Source: JACQGD01 sp045628725 (GTDB taxonomy: Bacteria; Patescibacteriota; Saccharimonadia; Saccharimonadales; Saccharimonadaceae). Taken from it: 8,352 nt of DNA. A program made the translations under genes and the position numbers. Below, in pieces: positions 1-6,307 of this stretch (position 1 is its first letter; each line of letters starts with the position of its first letter). Under the pieces are notes generated by a model. The model had not been told where the DNA came from and ran no database searches. It saw nothing but the letters and a program-made list of their open reading frames with translations. Location: assembly GCA_045628725.1 (NCBI GenBank), contig JAZQPT010000078.1, positions 1 to 8,352 of the forward strand, in the 5' to 3' direction.

Positions 1-173
1 CGACTGGTGTACTGCTCGTCGATCAGGGCGCGCAGCTCGTTGTCCTCCTGGTCCTCATGCTGCTGGCGGACCATCACCTCCAGCCTGCGGTACACCGTCG
101 CCCTCGGAACACCGGCAAGCTCGCATTGGCGCGTCAACGGCAGTTCCGTATGTGCAGGCTCGATCCAGTCCAT
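1..173 (-). CDS. IS3-family transposase OrfB, N-terminal part (partial)
   Basis: In the -1 frame relative to OrfA, the sequence encodes an N-terminus starting MDWIEPAHTELPLTRQCE, then LAGVPRATVYRRLEVM, and ending DNELRALIDEQYTS at the window edge. This is the typical start of an IS3 OrfB: a helix-turn-helix with the RQCELAGVPRATVYRR pattern, ahead of the rve-type DDE integrase domain. That catalytic domain lies outside the window. The ATG at 173 is the first in this frame, but the frame is open upstream through the A-run, so the main product is expected to be the OrfAB fusion rather than free OrfB. Truncation here is due only to the window edge, and whether the element is intact cannot be judged. 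Confidence 0.85.
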   Translation of the reverse strand, partial: MDWIEPAHTELPLTRQCELAGVPRATVYRRLEVMVRQQHEDQEDNELRALIDEQYTS

Positions 174-187
174 GCGCTCTTCCCGGC

Positions 188-478
188 TTACAAACCCAGT
201 TTTTTTTTGAGCCAGTCGGCCTCCATTTTCAGCCGGCCGATTTCGCTGTACAGCTTGTCCTCCGGACTGCTCTCGTCCACCGGCTTCGGGCCGCGCTTGG
301 TATCGAACAACGAGCTCGCGTTCTCCAGGATCTCCTTCTTCCATTGCGTCACCAGCTGCGGATGCACGTTGTGCTCCTGCGCGATCTCGTTGATCGTCTT
401 CACGCCGCGAACCGCTTCCAGGCCAATCTTGGCTTTGAAGTCCGCCGGATGTGTCCTGCGCTTTTTACCTTCACTCAT
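188..478 (-). CDS. IS3-family transposase OrfA
   Basis: This 96-residue protein is the DNA-binding half of an IS3-type transposase. It recognises the element's terminal repeats and, fused to OrfB by ribosomal frameshifting, forms the active OrfAB transposase. Residues 11-51 form the HTH_Tnp_1-type domain (a PADFKAKIGLEAV start, then a helix-turn-helix ending in QLVTQWKKEIL). Residues 74-94 form a short leucine-zipper-like helix (KLYSEIGRLKMEADWLKKK) used for dimerisation. The length is normal. The ATG at 478 follows AAAGGA at a 9-nt spacing. The 3' end carries the A9 slippery run, after which zero-frame translation stops within four codons. The reading frame is intact, so this half of the element looks functional. 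Confidence 0.93.
   Translation of the reverse strand: MSEGKKRRTHPADFKAKIGLEAVRGVKTINEIAQEHNVHPQLVTQWKKEILENASSLFDTKRGPKPVDESSPEDKLYSEIGRLKMEADWLKKKLGL
200..208 (-). promoter_or_regulatory. A9 slippery site for -1 programmed frameshifting
   Basis: On the minus strand nine consecutive A residues encode Lys-Lys-Lys near the end of orfA, four codons before its stop at 188-190. Slipping back one base moves the ribosome into the orfB frame (Lys-Lys-Thr-Gly-Phe-Val-Ser-Arg-Glu-Glu-Arg-Met), which is open through the orfB start. Frameshifting at A-runs to make OrfAB is established for the IS3 family. The stimulatory structure was not examined in detail. Confidence 0.8.
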
Positions 479-594
479 TCCCTATCATCCTTTCAAGGAC
501 GACAGCTTAAACTACCGTCTCAAATTCGGGGTCCACTATAGCATGCCGGACACTTTTGGCATCGATCTACGTGCGTGAACGGGACCAAGTTTGT

Positions 595-630
595 TCATCA
601 GGTCTGTTCCTAATAAGGCACGCCTGATGA
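595..630. repeat. 8-bp perfect inverted repeat
   Basis: TCATCAGG at 595-602 pairs perfectly with CCTGATGA at 623-630 across a 20-base spacer, which itself holds a small CCT-AATA-AGG hairpin. It lies between the end of the IS3 element and the end of the aminotransferase gene. It has no strong T-run on either strand, so it is not a standard intrinsic terminator. It could be a transcript-end hairpin or the remains of a mobile-element end. Confidence 0.5.
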
Positions 631-665
631 GTGACGATAATTTATCCAACAAGGTCGGCTCGCAT

Positions 666-698
666 AGTTTATCCCGGGAGCACATCTACCGGATAACT
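666..698. repeat. Imperfect inverted repeat just after the aminotransferase stop
   Basis: AGTTTATCCCGG at 666-677 faces CCGGATAACT at 689-698 with an 11-base loop. Ten pairs form if two bases in the longer arm bulge. It starts 14 bases beyond the aminotransferase stop on the minus strand, where a terminator or a 3' RNA-stabilising hairpin would sit. There is no T-tract after it, so Rho-independent termination is unlikely to be efficient. The 479-712 region otherwise contains only the IS leader and the other inverted repeat. Confidence 0.4.
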
Positions 699-712
699 CA
701 GGCAGGCCATTA

Positions 713-1954
713 TTACACTGTTATATAGGTCTTATTGGCCGCTACAGGTTTGTCTTGCTCCGATTTCAACAATGTGGCACGACTAAATACAGACCGAATG
801 AGGTCAAGGGTTTCGGAAAGCCATTCTTTAGTGATGGTAGGGTGTACCAGGAACATCAAGCTTGTTTCCCCTAACTCTTGTGCGATAGGAAGGCGTTCTG
901 CTGGTCTCGTAGGGATGGACTCAAACGCCTTTTCAAGATAAATTTCGCTGCAAGAGCCTGTGAAGCAAGGAACCCCCAACTCATTCAACTCTTTGACAAT
1001 TCTGTCTCTGGTCCAATCAGGACGCAAGCTCTTTTCCTCGACGTACACATAATATTTATAGCAAGCGTGACCAATGACTGGTTCAGGTAGCGGAACGCGG
1101 ACCACAGGAATCTTCTGAAAGACCTCGGTCATCGCAGCCGAATTTTCTCTGCGTGCACGGAGCCAACCATCGAGCTTTTGTAATTGCAATCTACCAATTG
1201 CAGCCTGGAACTCGGTCATCCGCCAGTTTGTGCCAAAAGTATCAGTTAACCAGCGGAAGCCTGGAGGATGTTGTCGACGATAAACCGCATCATAACTTCT
1301 GCCGATATCCTTAAAAGCCCACGCTCTTTCCCAAGTGATCTCATCATTGGTAGTCAGCATCCCCCCTTCGCCGCCTGTCGAGAGGATTTTGTCCTGGCAG
1401 AACGAAAAAGCCGCAGCATGACCAAACGAGCCTACTTGCTTACCCTTATATGTCGCCCCGTGCGCCTGAGCGCAATCTTCAATGACCTTTAGTCCGAATT
1501 CTCCGGCGATGGCCATGATTTCATCCATTTCACAAGGCCACCCCGCCAGATGAACGGCAACGATAGCACGAGTACGTGGAGTTATCGCCGCGCGGATTGC
1601 GCTCGGCGAGATATTCCCGCTCTCACGGTCAACGTCGACCACCACAGGAACAGCGCCGCGCATAACAATACAACTTGCAGAAGCAATATACGTGCGGCTC
1701 GTCGTTATTACCTCATCGCCCAGTCCGACCCCAAGCGCATAAAGAGCAAGCTCGAGGGCGACCGTACCATTCGCCACCGCGACCGCGTATTTCGTTCCAA
1801 CGTATTGAGCATATTCGCGCTCAAATTGGCGACATTCATCCCCCGTCCAGTAGTTCACCTTTCCCGACCGCAAAACATTCGCTGCGATAACGACCTCATC
1901 TTCACTAAAGAGTGGCCAAGCGCCTGGCGGAGCAAGTTTTTCCTGACTATTCAT
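713..1954 (-). CDS. DegT/DnrJ/EryC1/StrS-family sugar aminotransferase
   Basis: This 413-residue PLP-dependent enzyme is predicted to transaminate a nucleotide-linked keto-sugar, usually UDP-4-keto-6-deoxy-HexNAc, using glutamate in the cytoplasm. The fold-type I signature is complete. A VANGTVALELAL cofactor phosphate-binding segment lies at 60-71. VIEDCAQAHGA gives the ring-contacting Asp160 and His165. SFCQDKILSTGGEGG contains the Schiff-base Lys189. The N-terminal SGKVNYWTG motif (30-38) marks the subgroup seen beside PglC/WcaJ-type transferases in polysaccharide loci. The ATG at 1954 has an AGGAGAT ribosome site nine bases upstream. The gene follows the initiating transferase after 67 nt and is the last cluster gene before the IS3 element. 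A 4-amino sugar such as FucNAc4N or a bacillosamine precursor is a plausible product; the exact sugar and C3 versus C4 specificity cannot be read from sequence. Confidence 0.9.
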   Translation of the reverse strand: MNSQEKLAPPGAWPLFSEDEVVIAANVLRSGKVNYWTGDECRQFEREYAQYVGTKYAVAVANGTVALELALYALGVGLGDEVITTSRTYIASASCIVMRGAVPVVVDVDRESGNISPSAIRAAITPRTRAIVAVHLAGWPCEMDEIMAIAGEFGLKVIEDCAQAHGATYKGKQVGSFGHAAAFSFCQDKILSTGGEGGMLTTNDEITWERAWAFKDIGRSYDAVYRRQHPPGFRWLTDTFGTNWRMTEFQAAIGRLQLQKLDGWLRARRENSAAMTEVFQKIPVVRVPLPEPVIGHACYKYYVYVEEKSLRPDWTRDRIVKELNELGVPCFTGSCSEIYLEKAFESIPTRPAERLPIAQELGETSLMFLVHPTITKEWLSETLDLIRSVFSRATLLKSEQDKPVAANKTYITV

Positions 1955-1963
1955 TTCCGATTT

Positions 1964-1970
1964 ATCTCCT
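1964..1970 (-). promoter_or_regulatory. Ribosome binding site of the aminotransferase
   Basis: AGGAGAT on the minus strand lies nine bases ahead of the ATG at 1954. It is the clearest Shine-Dalgarno sequence in the cluster; most other genes here rely on overlap or weak sites. It supports the chosen start and suggests relatively independent translation of this gene. Confidence 0.7.
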
Positions 1971-2009
1971 ATTTACTTGCTCAATTTACCAATAAACGAT
2001 TTCAATTAA

Positions 2010-2038
2010 ATTATACGAACGTCATCCATTAATGCCAT
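2010..2038 (-). promoter_or_regulatory. Candidate sigma70 promoter for the aminotransferase
   Basis: The minus strand reads ATGGCA (four of six matches to TTGACA), then 17 bases, then a perfect TATAAT at 2015-2010. The -35 box overlaps the last codons of the sugar transferase gene, and the predicted start lies about 48 bases before the aminotransferase ATG. The spacing is optimal, but in AT-rich DNA such matches arise by chance, so this is a candidate only. Confidence 0.35.
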
Positions 2039-2624
2039 CGCCTTCGAACTTCGGCATGGTTTGCGTTCCTTGCGCACTGATGTCGCTACGCAGAATAACT
2101 TTTTTGAGTGTCATAAATATTATTTTCACATCGAGAAAAAAATTCCCGTTTTCCACATACCAGATATCGAACTCGAATTTCTCTTCCCACGTAATTGCAT
2201 TTCGGCCATTTACTTGAGCCCAGCCTGTTATTCCAGGCTTTACATCGTGCCTCCGCGCTTGTCTTGGCGAGTACAGGGGCAGATATTCCATTAACAGGGG
2301 GCGCGGTCCGACAAGACTGAGGTCACCCTTGAGAACATTAAAAAGCTGCGGCAGCTCATCCAGACTGGTCTTCCGTAAAAAGATTCCAAATTTTGTCAGC
2401 CTGATATCATCAGGAAGAAGATTCCCAGCGTTATCGCAAGCTGACGTCATTGTCCGGAACTTATATATATGTATAGGGGTACACGATATCCCTGGACGCA
2501 TCTGAGTAAACAGAATTGGGGCGCCCAAAAATATCCGGACGCCCAGTGCAACGAACAACATTAGAGGGAAAAAAATAACGACAGCGATGAGCGCCACGAC
2601 GATATCGAATAATCTTTTTAACAT
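2022..2624 (-). CDS. PglC-type initiating sugar transferase (monotopic phosphoglycosyl transferase)
   Basis: This 200-residue protein belongs to the bacterial sugar transferase family. It should transfer a sugar-1-phosphate from a UDP-sugar to undecaprenyl phosphate, starting repeat-unit assembly at the inner face of the cytoplasmic membrane. It has the small PglC architecture, not the long WcaJ/WbaP form with extra N-terminal transmembrane helices. MLKRLFDIVV leads into one re-entrant helix (5-27) with Pro20 at the break. The catalytic pair is Asp89-Glu90 in SLDELPQ. YKFRTM (54-59), GDLSLVGPRPL (100-110) and KPGITGWAQVNGRN (129-142) are all present. The ATG at 2624 has a poor ribosome site, but the N-terminus fits the family and an in-frame stop lies five codons upstream. 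Adjacency to the aminotransferase suggests a 4-amino- or diacetamido-6-deoxyhexose substrate (inference). Confidence 0.93.
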   Translation of the reverse strand: MLKRLFDIVVALIAVVIFFPLMLFVALGVRIFLGAPILFTQMRPGISCTPIHIYKFRTMTSACDNAGNLLPDDIRLTKFGIFLRKTSLDELPQLFNVLKGDLSLVGPRPLLMEYLPLYSPRQARRHDVKPGITGWAQVNGRNAITWEEKFEFDIWYVENGNFFLDVKIIFMTLKKVILRSDISAQGTQTMPKFEGDGING

Positions 2625-2694
2625 AAAAATACAATGTTAGAATGGGATTGAATATTGCTGAAAACGATAATTCAGAGTATTTCGCATCCGGTTC

Positions 2695-3369
2695 TTACGT
2701 TTCATTCATAAAAAGCTGGTCAGCCTGGCACAACGATTCAATCCAGTGTCGAGGCGCGTATTCAGTAGAATAGTCGAATTCCTGCGAATGGATATTTTTC
2801 CCATCATCCAGAAGTCCTAACGTCAGCCAGCCCATGCGGTTTGGAGTGAAAAAATCCTTACGAGGATTGTCGCCAATGTAGACGTATCTATGCCCTGGCC
2901 AGCGTTGCACTATTTTCTCGAAGCGCTCAGGTGCAGGCTTTTCAGAGCCATGCTCTTCAGATATGTACGCTGGAATTTCAGAAAGACCGAGTGCGGCGAG
3001 TTTCAGACGTTGCGTGGCCGAACGCCCGTCCGTAAGTATCGCCAACGCAGCATTTTTGTCGCTGAGTAACTTGATCCATTTTTTAACTTCATCTGTTAAT
3101 GAAATAGACGGGGTGTGCACACGGTACATCCATATCAAAGACTCTTTTGTCTCAACAGGCAGCTTTAGAAGGGAACATGCAATTCCCCATACATCTTTCG
3201 ACCCGCTTTCGTAAGCATCGACAAGTCGTTTTCTTAGATCGCATTTGTAAGCAACTGCGATCGCAGCAGCAACCGATTCAATACCAGAAATCACATAGTC
3301 ACGCTCTTTATACAGCGTATCGTCGAGGTCAAGCACGACCACCCAGTTATCAAGTTGGGCGGTAGTCAT
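2695..3369 (-). CDS. HAD-superfamily hydrolase
   Basis: This 224-residue cytoplasmic phosphatase-like protein has all four HAD motifs. Motif I is LDLDDTLY, with nucleophile Asp14 and acid/base Asp16. Motif II is LTDG (112-115). Motif III contains Lys144 in SEKPAPERF. Motif IV is IGDNPRKDF, with Asp167 and Asp172 for magnesium. A helical C1-type cap fits between motifs I and II (about 21-90). Its start overlaps the end of the ATP-grasp gene by 20 nt, so the two are probably translationally coupled and act in the same step. The substrate is unknown; a sugar phosphate or a phosphorylated modification precursor is plausible. The last residues have no recognisable domain. It is unlikely to be a regulator, since every catalytic residue is kept. 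Confidence 0.87.
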   Translation of the reverse strand: MTTAQLDNWVVVLDLDDTLYKERDYVISGIESVAAAIAVAYKCDLRKRLVDAYESGSKDVWGIACSLLKLPVETKESLIWMYRVHTPSISLTDEVKKWIKLLSDKNAALAILTDGRSATQRLKLAALGLSEIPAYISEEHGSEKPAPERFEKIVQRWPGHRYVYIGDNPRKDFFTPNRMGWLTLGLLDDGKNIHSQEFDYSTEYAPRHWIESLCQADQLFMNET

Positions 3370-4321
3370 ATGAAATTATTTTTGCATCATAACGTAACAT
3401 AAGCAGGTCTGACTTCCACTCGTCGAAGAAGTTAATTTCATCGCCCAGCAAATACTCACAAATCAGCCATGCAGGATAATTTGCTCCTGCAGCGTACGCG
3501 AGTGGAAAACCACCGCCAAAACGAGGATTAATTTCGATAGCAAGAAACTGAGCTGTATCGACTTTCGCAAAAAATTGAAAGGTCAAGCAACCACGCGCAC
3601 CTTTTATCTCCTTGAGCTTTGGCAAAAGGTAGTCGTACAATGCATTTTTGCGGGTCACGCCCTTGCTTACCTCGCCCCCTCGCACCTCGATTCGTTCTCG
3701 AGGGACAATACAACAGAGCTTGCCACTCCTATTGTAATAAGCATCAACAGTGTATTCTGGGTAGTCTTTACAAATCAACTCCGCGAACATCATTTTTGGG
3801 TTATTGATCTGCTCCTCAGTTAGATTTTCTCTGCTATTAATAGCAATCGCCCCGACGCTACAACTCCCATCGAACGGCTTAGCGAAACATGGAAACGTCA
3901 GGTTGTTGCGATCATAAATTCTCGGCGATGCGATGCCGGCTTGATCTAGGAGAGCGGCAGTTTGACGTTTATCGCGGCATTTTTCGACTAACTCCGTTTC
4001 CGAAATGATCAAGTGTATGCCACAGTTAGCGAACTTGGAGACGCTCTGGGACAATGCCAGTAATTCAGTGTCAATCGTCGGCACCACGAGGCCAATATCC
4101 TGGGAAACACACAATTCAACCAGAAAATCGCAATAATCCGGATCGGTAACTCGCGGCGCTTCAAAGGCGCCATCAGAAACCAAACAAGCAGACGAAAGGC
4201 CAGGACGTAAATCTGTCGCAAAAACCTTGCCTTCAGGCACAAGGTTACGTAGTTCAGCTTGGAACGCCTCAACGAGCTCGACGCGTCGACCTGCTGAGAG
4301 AATTAATACATTCTTTTTCAT
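3350..4321 (-). CDS. CarB-like ATP-grasp domain protein
   Basis: This 323-residue protein resembles the carbamoyl-phosphate synthase large-subunit/PylC type of ATP-grasp ligases, which activate a carboxylate as an acyl phosphate and join it to an amine or another nucleophile. A Rossmann-like preATP-grasp domain covers about 1-110, starting NVLILSAGRRVELVEAF, with VVPTIDTELLAL at 79-90. The ATP-grasp fold follows: FPCFAKPFDGSCSVGA with the ATP-binding Lys148, Glu181 and Glu190 in the ELICKDYPEY segment, and the metal-binding EINPRFGGGFPLAYAAG (263-279, Glu263 and Asn265). It lies 36 nt after a GT2 gene and overlaps the HAD gene. It is far too short for true CarB. A role in attaching an amino acid or acyl group to a sugar of the repeat unit is a reasonable inference; the substrate is not known. 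Confidence 0.82.
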   Translation of the reverse strand: MKKNVLILSAGRRVELVEAFQAELRNLVPEGKVFATDLRPGLSSACLVSDGAFEAPRVTDPDYCDFLVELCVSQDIGLVVPTIDTELLALSQSVSKFANCGIHLIISETELVEKCRDKRQTAALLDQAGIASPRIYDRNNLTFPCFAKPFDGSCSVGAIAINSRENLTEEQINNPKMMFAELICKDYPEYTVDAYYNRSGKLCCIVPRERIEVRGGEVSKGVTRKNALYDYLLPKLKEIKGARGCLTFQFFAKVDTAQFLAIEINPRFGGGFPLAYAAGANYPAWLICEYLLGDEINFFDEWKSDLLMLRYDAKIISYDYRPT

Positions 4322-4357
4322 AATAATTATTTTTACTGGTATAAATTGGGTAATGCT

Positions 4358-5275
4358 TTAGAGAGCTCCGCACGCTAAGGCGAGTGCGAATAGAAAGGTA
4401 TCGCGAGGCCGGCGCCTGAATTTTCCTGCGTTCCACACCAGCCACATCCGATCAATCAAGGTGAATCGGGATATCTTTTCCACGATATCTTTTTCTTCGC
4501 TGCTGCCGGACAAAAACCCGGCAAGCCAGGTTACATGTTGGCGGTACCATCCGGACCGTGCCAGCTCAAAACGTGCAAGCAGGCCGCCAAAGCTTGGCAA
4601 TGCACCGAAAGAATTTGCAGAGTGTTGGCGATAAAAGATATGTGCTTCGCTGTCCTGATACCAACCGAGCCCAAACGATCTACATATGGCATATATTGTC
4701 CAATCGTGCGAAAACCGCGGTGGTGGAGCAGTTAAGATACTCTTTACTCTAGCCTGTACCAATTTTGCAGCCCTATTCGTCAACACATACGTACAACCTG
4801 CGGAGGCACCTTGGAACAAATAGTCGAACTTTTTCTCCGGCTGGCTTTTCGAAAGCCACCATGCGTTCTTTTTTGTATAGTCGAACGGGATCAGATTTGA
4901 AGAGTAGCCATCAGTCGTGGCTTGCTCAAGACACTTTACCGCACGTGACAGCTTTCTTGGTGACCAAATATCATCTTGATCACAAAACGCAATGAAAGCG
5001 AAATTATCGAGATCTATTGCATCTAATATCGAGAAAAAGTTCTTTGCCGGTGATCCCCCTATTCCCAACTTCGGGTCGATCACCGTGATCTGCTCTTGGG
5101 GAATGATAGATCTCAAGATTTCCAGCGTCTGGTCGGTAGAGCCGTCATCACGAACAAAGACATGCCATTGTTGATGGACTTGAGAAGAAATTGATCGTGC
5201 CTGCTCTTCTATATATTTTGCGCCATTGTACGTGGCGAGCAGGATAGCGATCTTCTGAGGGTTCAAAATCATCAT
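4358..5275 (-). CDS. Family 2 glycosyltransferase (RgpB/RfbN-like)
   Basis: This 305-residue GT-A-fold enzyme should transfer a sugar from a nucleotide donor to the lipid-linked repeat unit at the cytoplasmic face of the membrane. It begins with the classic IAILLATYNGAKYIEEQ segment (9-25). VRDDGSTDQT follows at 41-50, with donor-binding Asp43-Asp44, then the FCDQDDIWSPRKL segment whose metal-binding DQDD is at 99-102. ASAGCTYVLTNRAA and HDWTIYAICRSFG carry the acceptor-side and catalytic-base elements, followed by YRQHSANSFG. This pattern is common among rhamnosyltransferases, but donor specificity cannot be assigned. The start (ATG ATG) directly abuts the stop of the polymerase gene with no spacer, implying translational coupling. 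The C-terminal helices (about 225-305) look amphipathic and may hold the enzyme to the membrane. Confidence 0.9.
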   Translation of the reverse strand: MMILNPQKIAILLATYNGAKYIEEQARSISSQVHQQWHVFVRDDGSTDQTLEILRSIIPQEQITVIDPKLGIGGSPAKNFFSILDAIDLDNFAFIAFCDQDDIWSPRKLSRAVKCLEQATTDGYSSNLIPFDYTKKNAWWLSKSQPEKKFDYLFQGASAGCTYVLTNRAAKLVQARVKSILTAPPPRFSHDWTIYAICRSFGLGWYQDSEAHIFYRQHSANSFGALPSFGGLLARFELARSGWYRQHVTWLAGFLSGSSEEKDIVEKISRFTLIDRMWLVWNAGKFRRRPRDTFLFALALACGAL

Positions 5276-6307
5276 TTAATCTACTTGTAGAGCTTGCCAC
5301 ATCCCAGTAAAGAAGAAGCCAAGACTTATTAAAAACATAAAAAATGAAGCATATACATACGTATATGTACTCCCATTCGGATTGGCTCTGAAATTCAGTA
5401 ATATGGGTATTATGAAGTAGAGCGAATACCGATACGCAGCCACAGGAGAGACCGACAACAACGCAAAAATAAGTATTGAAAGAGATGCAAAGACACGCTC
5501 TTCTGCCTTTCTTGCTTGAAACAGAAATGCGGCAACGATCATCGATACAAAATAGAAATATACTGCATGACTAAGGCTGCTCTCATTCTCCGTCGACAAA
5601 TATGCGGAATAGCGGCTTAACAAAGAATCCGCGGGAATAATGCCAGCCAATAAAGTGCCGAAAAATCTGGGAGCCACAAATGAAATTATTGCACTTATGA
5701 AAAATATCTTCAGGCCACCTACGATCCTGGTTTGCGCAGCAGAAATTTCTATAGTCTTTCTTTGGTTATACCGCCCTGCCATAAATAATGGAAATATGAT
5801 AAGCAGAGCTGAAAAGTGAAATAAAGATGCTAATAAGCACAAGGCAAAGGCGGTCTTGGTTTCGCGCTCCCAGATTTTTTCGACAGCCAACGCAACGATG
5901 AGATATGCCGGCATTGCCCGCAACGCCACGAAAGCCATCAAGGGAACGTAAAGCCCGACCAATACAACCAATCCTGCTAAGTTACGCTCCTTACGGAGCA
6001 CAAGCTTGCAAAAAATCGCAATGAAAAACGCTGTATTGAAATAACTTAGTATAGTTACGGCAGCGTGATCATCAACGAACGTGGCAGCAGCATAGAGAAA
6101 AATCTTGCTCGCAGGCTCCAGAATAAAACCCTCAAGAGAGTTCTGAGCCTTTAACTGTCCAACCAACTCGACATAGGATGCGAAATCCGCGAAAGATTCG
6201 GGTGCGATTGAAACCCTTATACTAGTCAAGACGGCAACCACAGCAAACAGGAACCAGAATATCCTACTATTGAATGCAACGATCATTTTTTCTTGCGATT
6301 CAACCAC
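5276..6307 (-). CDS. EpsG-like polysaccharide polymerase (Wzy role)
   Basis: This 343-residue polytopic membrane protein has about ten hydrophobic segments (for example 15-30, 83-102, 109-128, 153-178, and several between 190 and 340). It matches the EpsG family, proposed Wzy-type polymerases that join lipid-linked repeat units in the periplasm. Recognisable family features are a short loop with an EP pair (FILEPASKIF, Glu64), an Arg in VALRAMPAYLIVAL (127-140), and a conserved His164 in LLASLFHFSALLIIFPLF. The first start is GTG at 6307, overlapping the preceding GT2 by 8 nt. An ATG at 6286 preceded by AAGAA is an alternative that removes seven residues. It is the only polymerase-like gene in view and lies between two glycosyltransferases, as Wzy genes often do. 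Linkage specificity is unknown. Confidence 0.8.
   Translation of the reverse strand: MVESQEKMIVAFNSRIFWFLFAVVAVLTSIRVSIAPESFADFASYVELVGQLKAQNSLEGFILEPASKIFLYAAATFVDDHAAVTILSYFNTAFFIAIFCKLVLRKERNLAGLVVLVGLYVPLMAFVALRAMPAYLIVALAVEKIWERETKTAFALCLLASLFHFSALLIIFPLFMAGRYNQRKTIEISAAQTRIVGGLKIFFISAIISFVAPRFFGTLLAGIIPADSLLSRYSAYLSTENESSLSHAVYFYFVSMIVAAFLFQARKAEERVFASLSILIFALLSVSPVAAYRYSLYFIIPILLNFRANPNGSTYTYVYASFFMFLISLGFFFTGMWQALQVD

Larger units (their letters stand above)
1..540 (-). mobile_element. IS3-family insertion sequence, orfA end (partial)
   Basis: The element holds a complete orfA and the first part of orfB in the -1 frame, the standard two-frame arrangement of IS3-family elements, and runs off the left edge. 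The outer end near orfA is placed at about 540 because the minus strand there reads TAGTGGACCCC followed by a GAGACGG stretch, which resembles the terminal inverted repeats of this family. The exact tip may be 10-20 bp away, since the opposite end and any target duplication lie outside the window. The element is GC-rich compared with the polysaccharide genes beside it. The family is certain; the subgroup was not determined. Confidence 0.85.

Noticed and set aside
57..578. 173-codon plus-strand reading frame across the IS element
   Set aside because: It is antisense to the clear IS3 orfA/orfB, low in recognisable domain content, and arises from GC-rich codon structure of the opposite strand.
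627..728. 33-codon plus-strand frame (MSDDNLSNKVGS...) in the IS-cluster junction
   Set aside because: Its middle (LSREHIYRITQ) faintly recalls transposase text, but it is too short, begins inside an inverted repeat, lacks a ribosome site, and overlaps the aminotransferase 3' end.
1550..2032. 160-codon plus-strand reading frame
   Set aside because: It is antisense to the aminotransferase, whose catalytic motifs are complete on the minus strand; the translated product shows no domain or membrane pattern.
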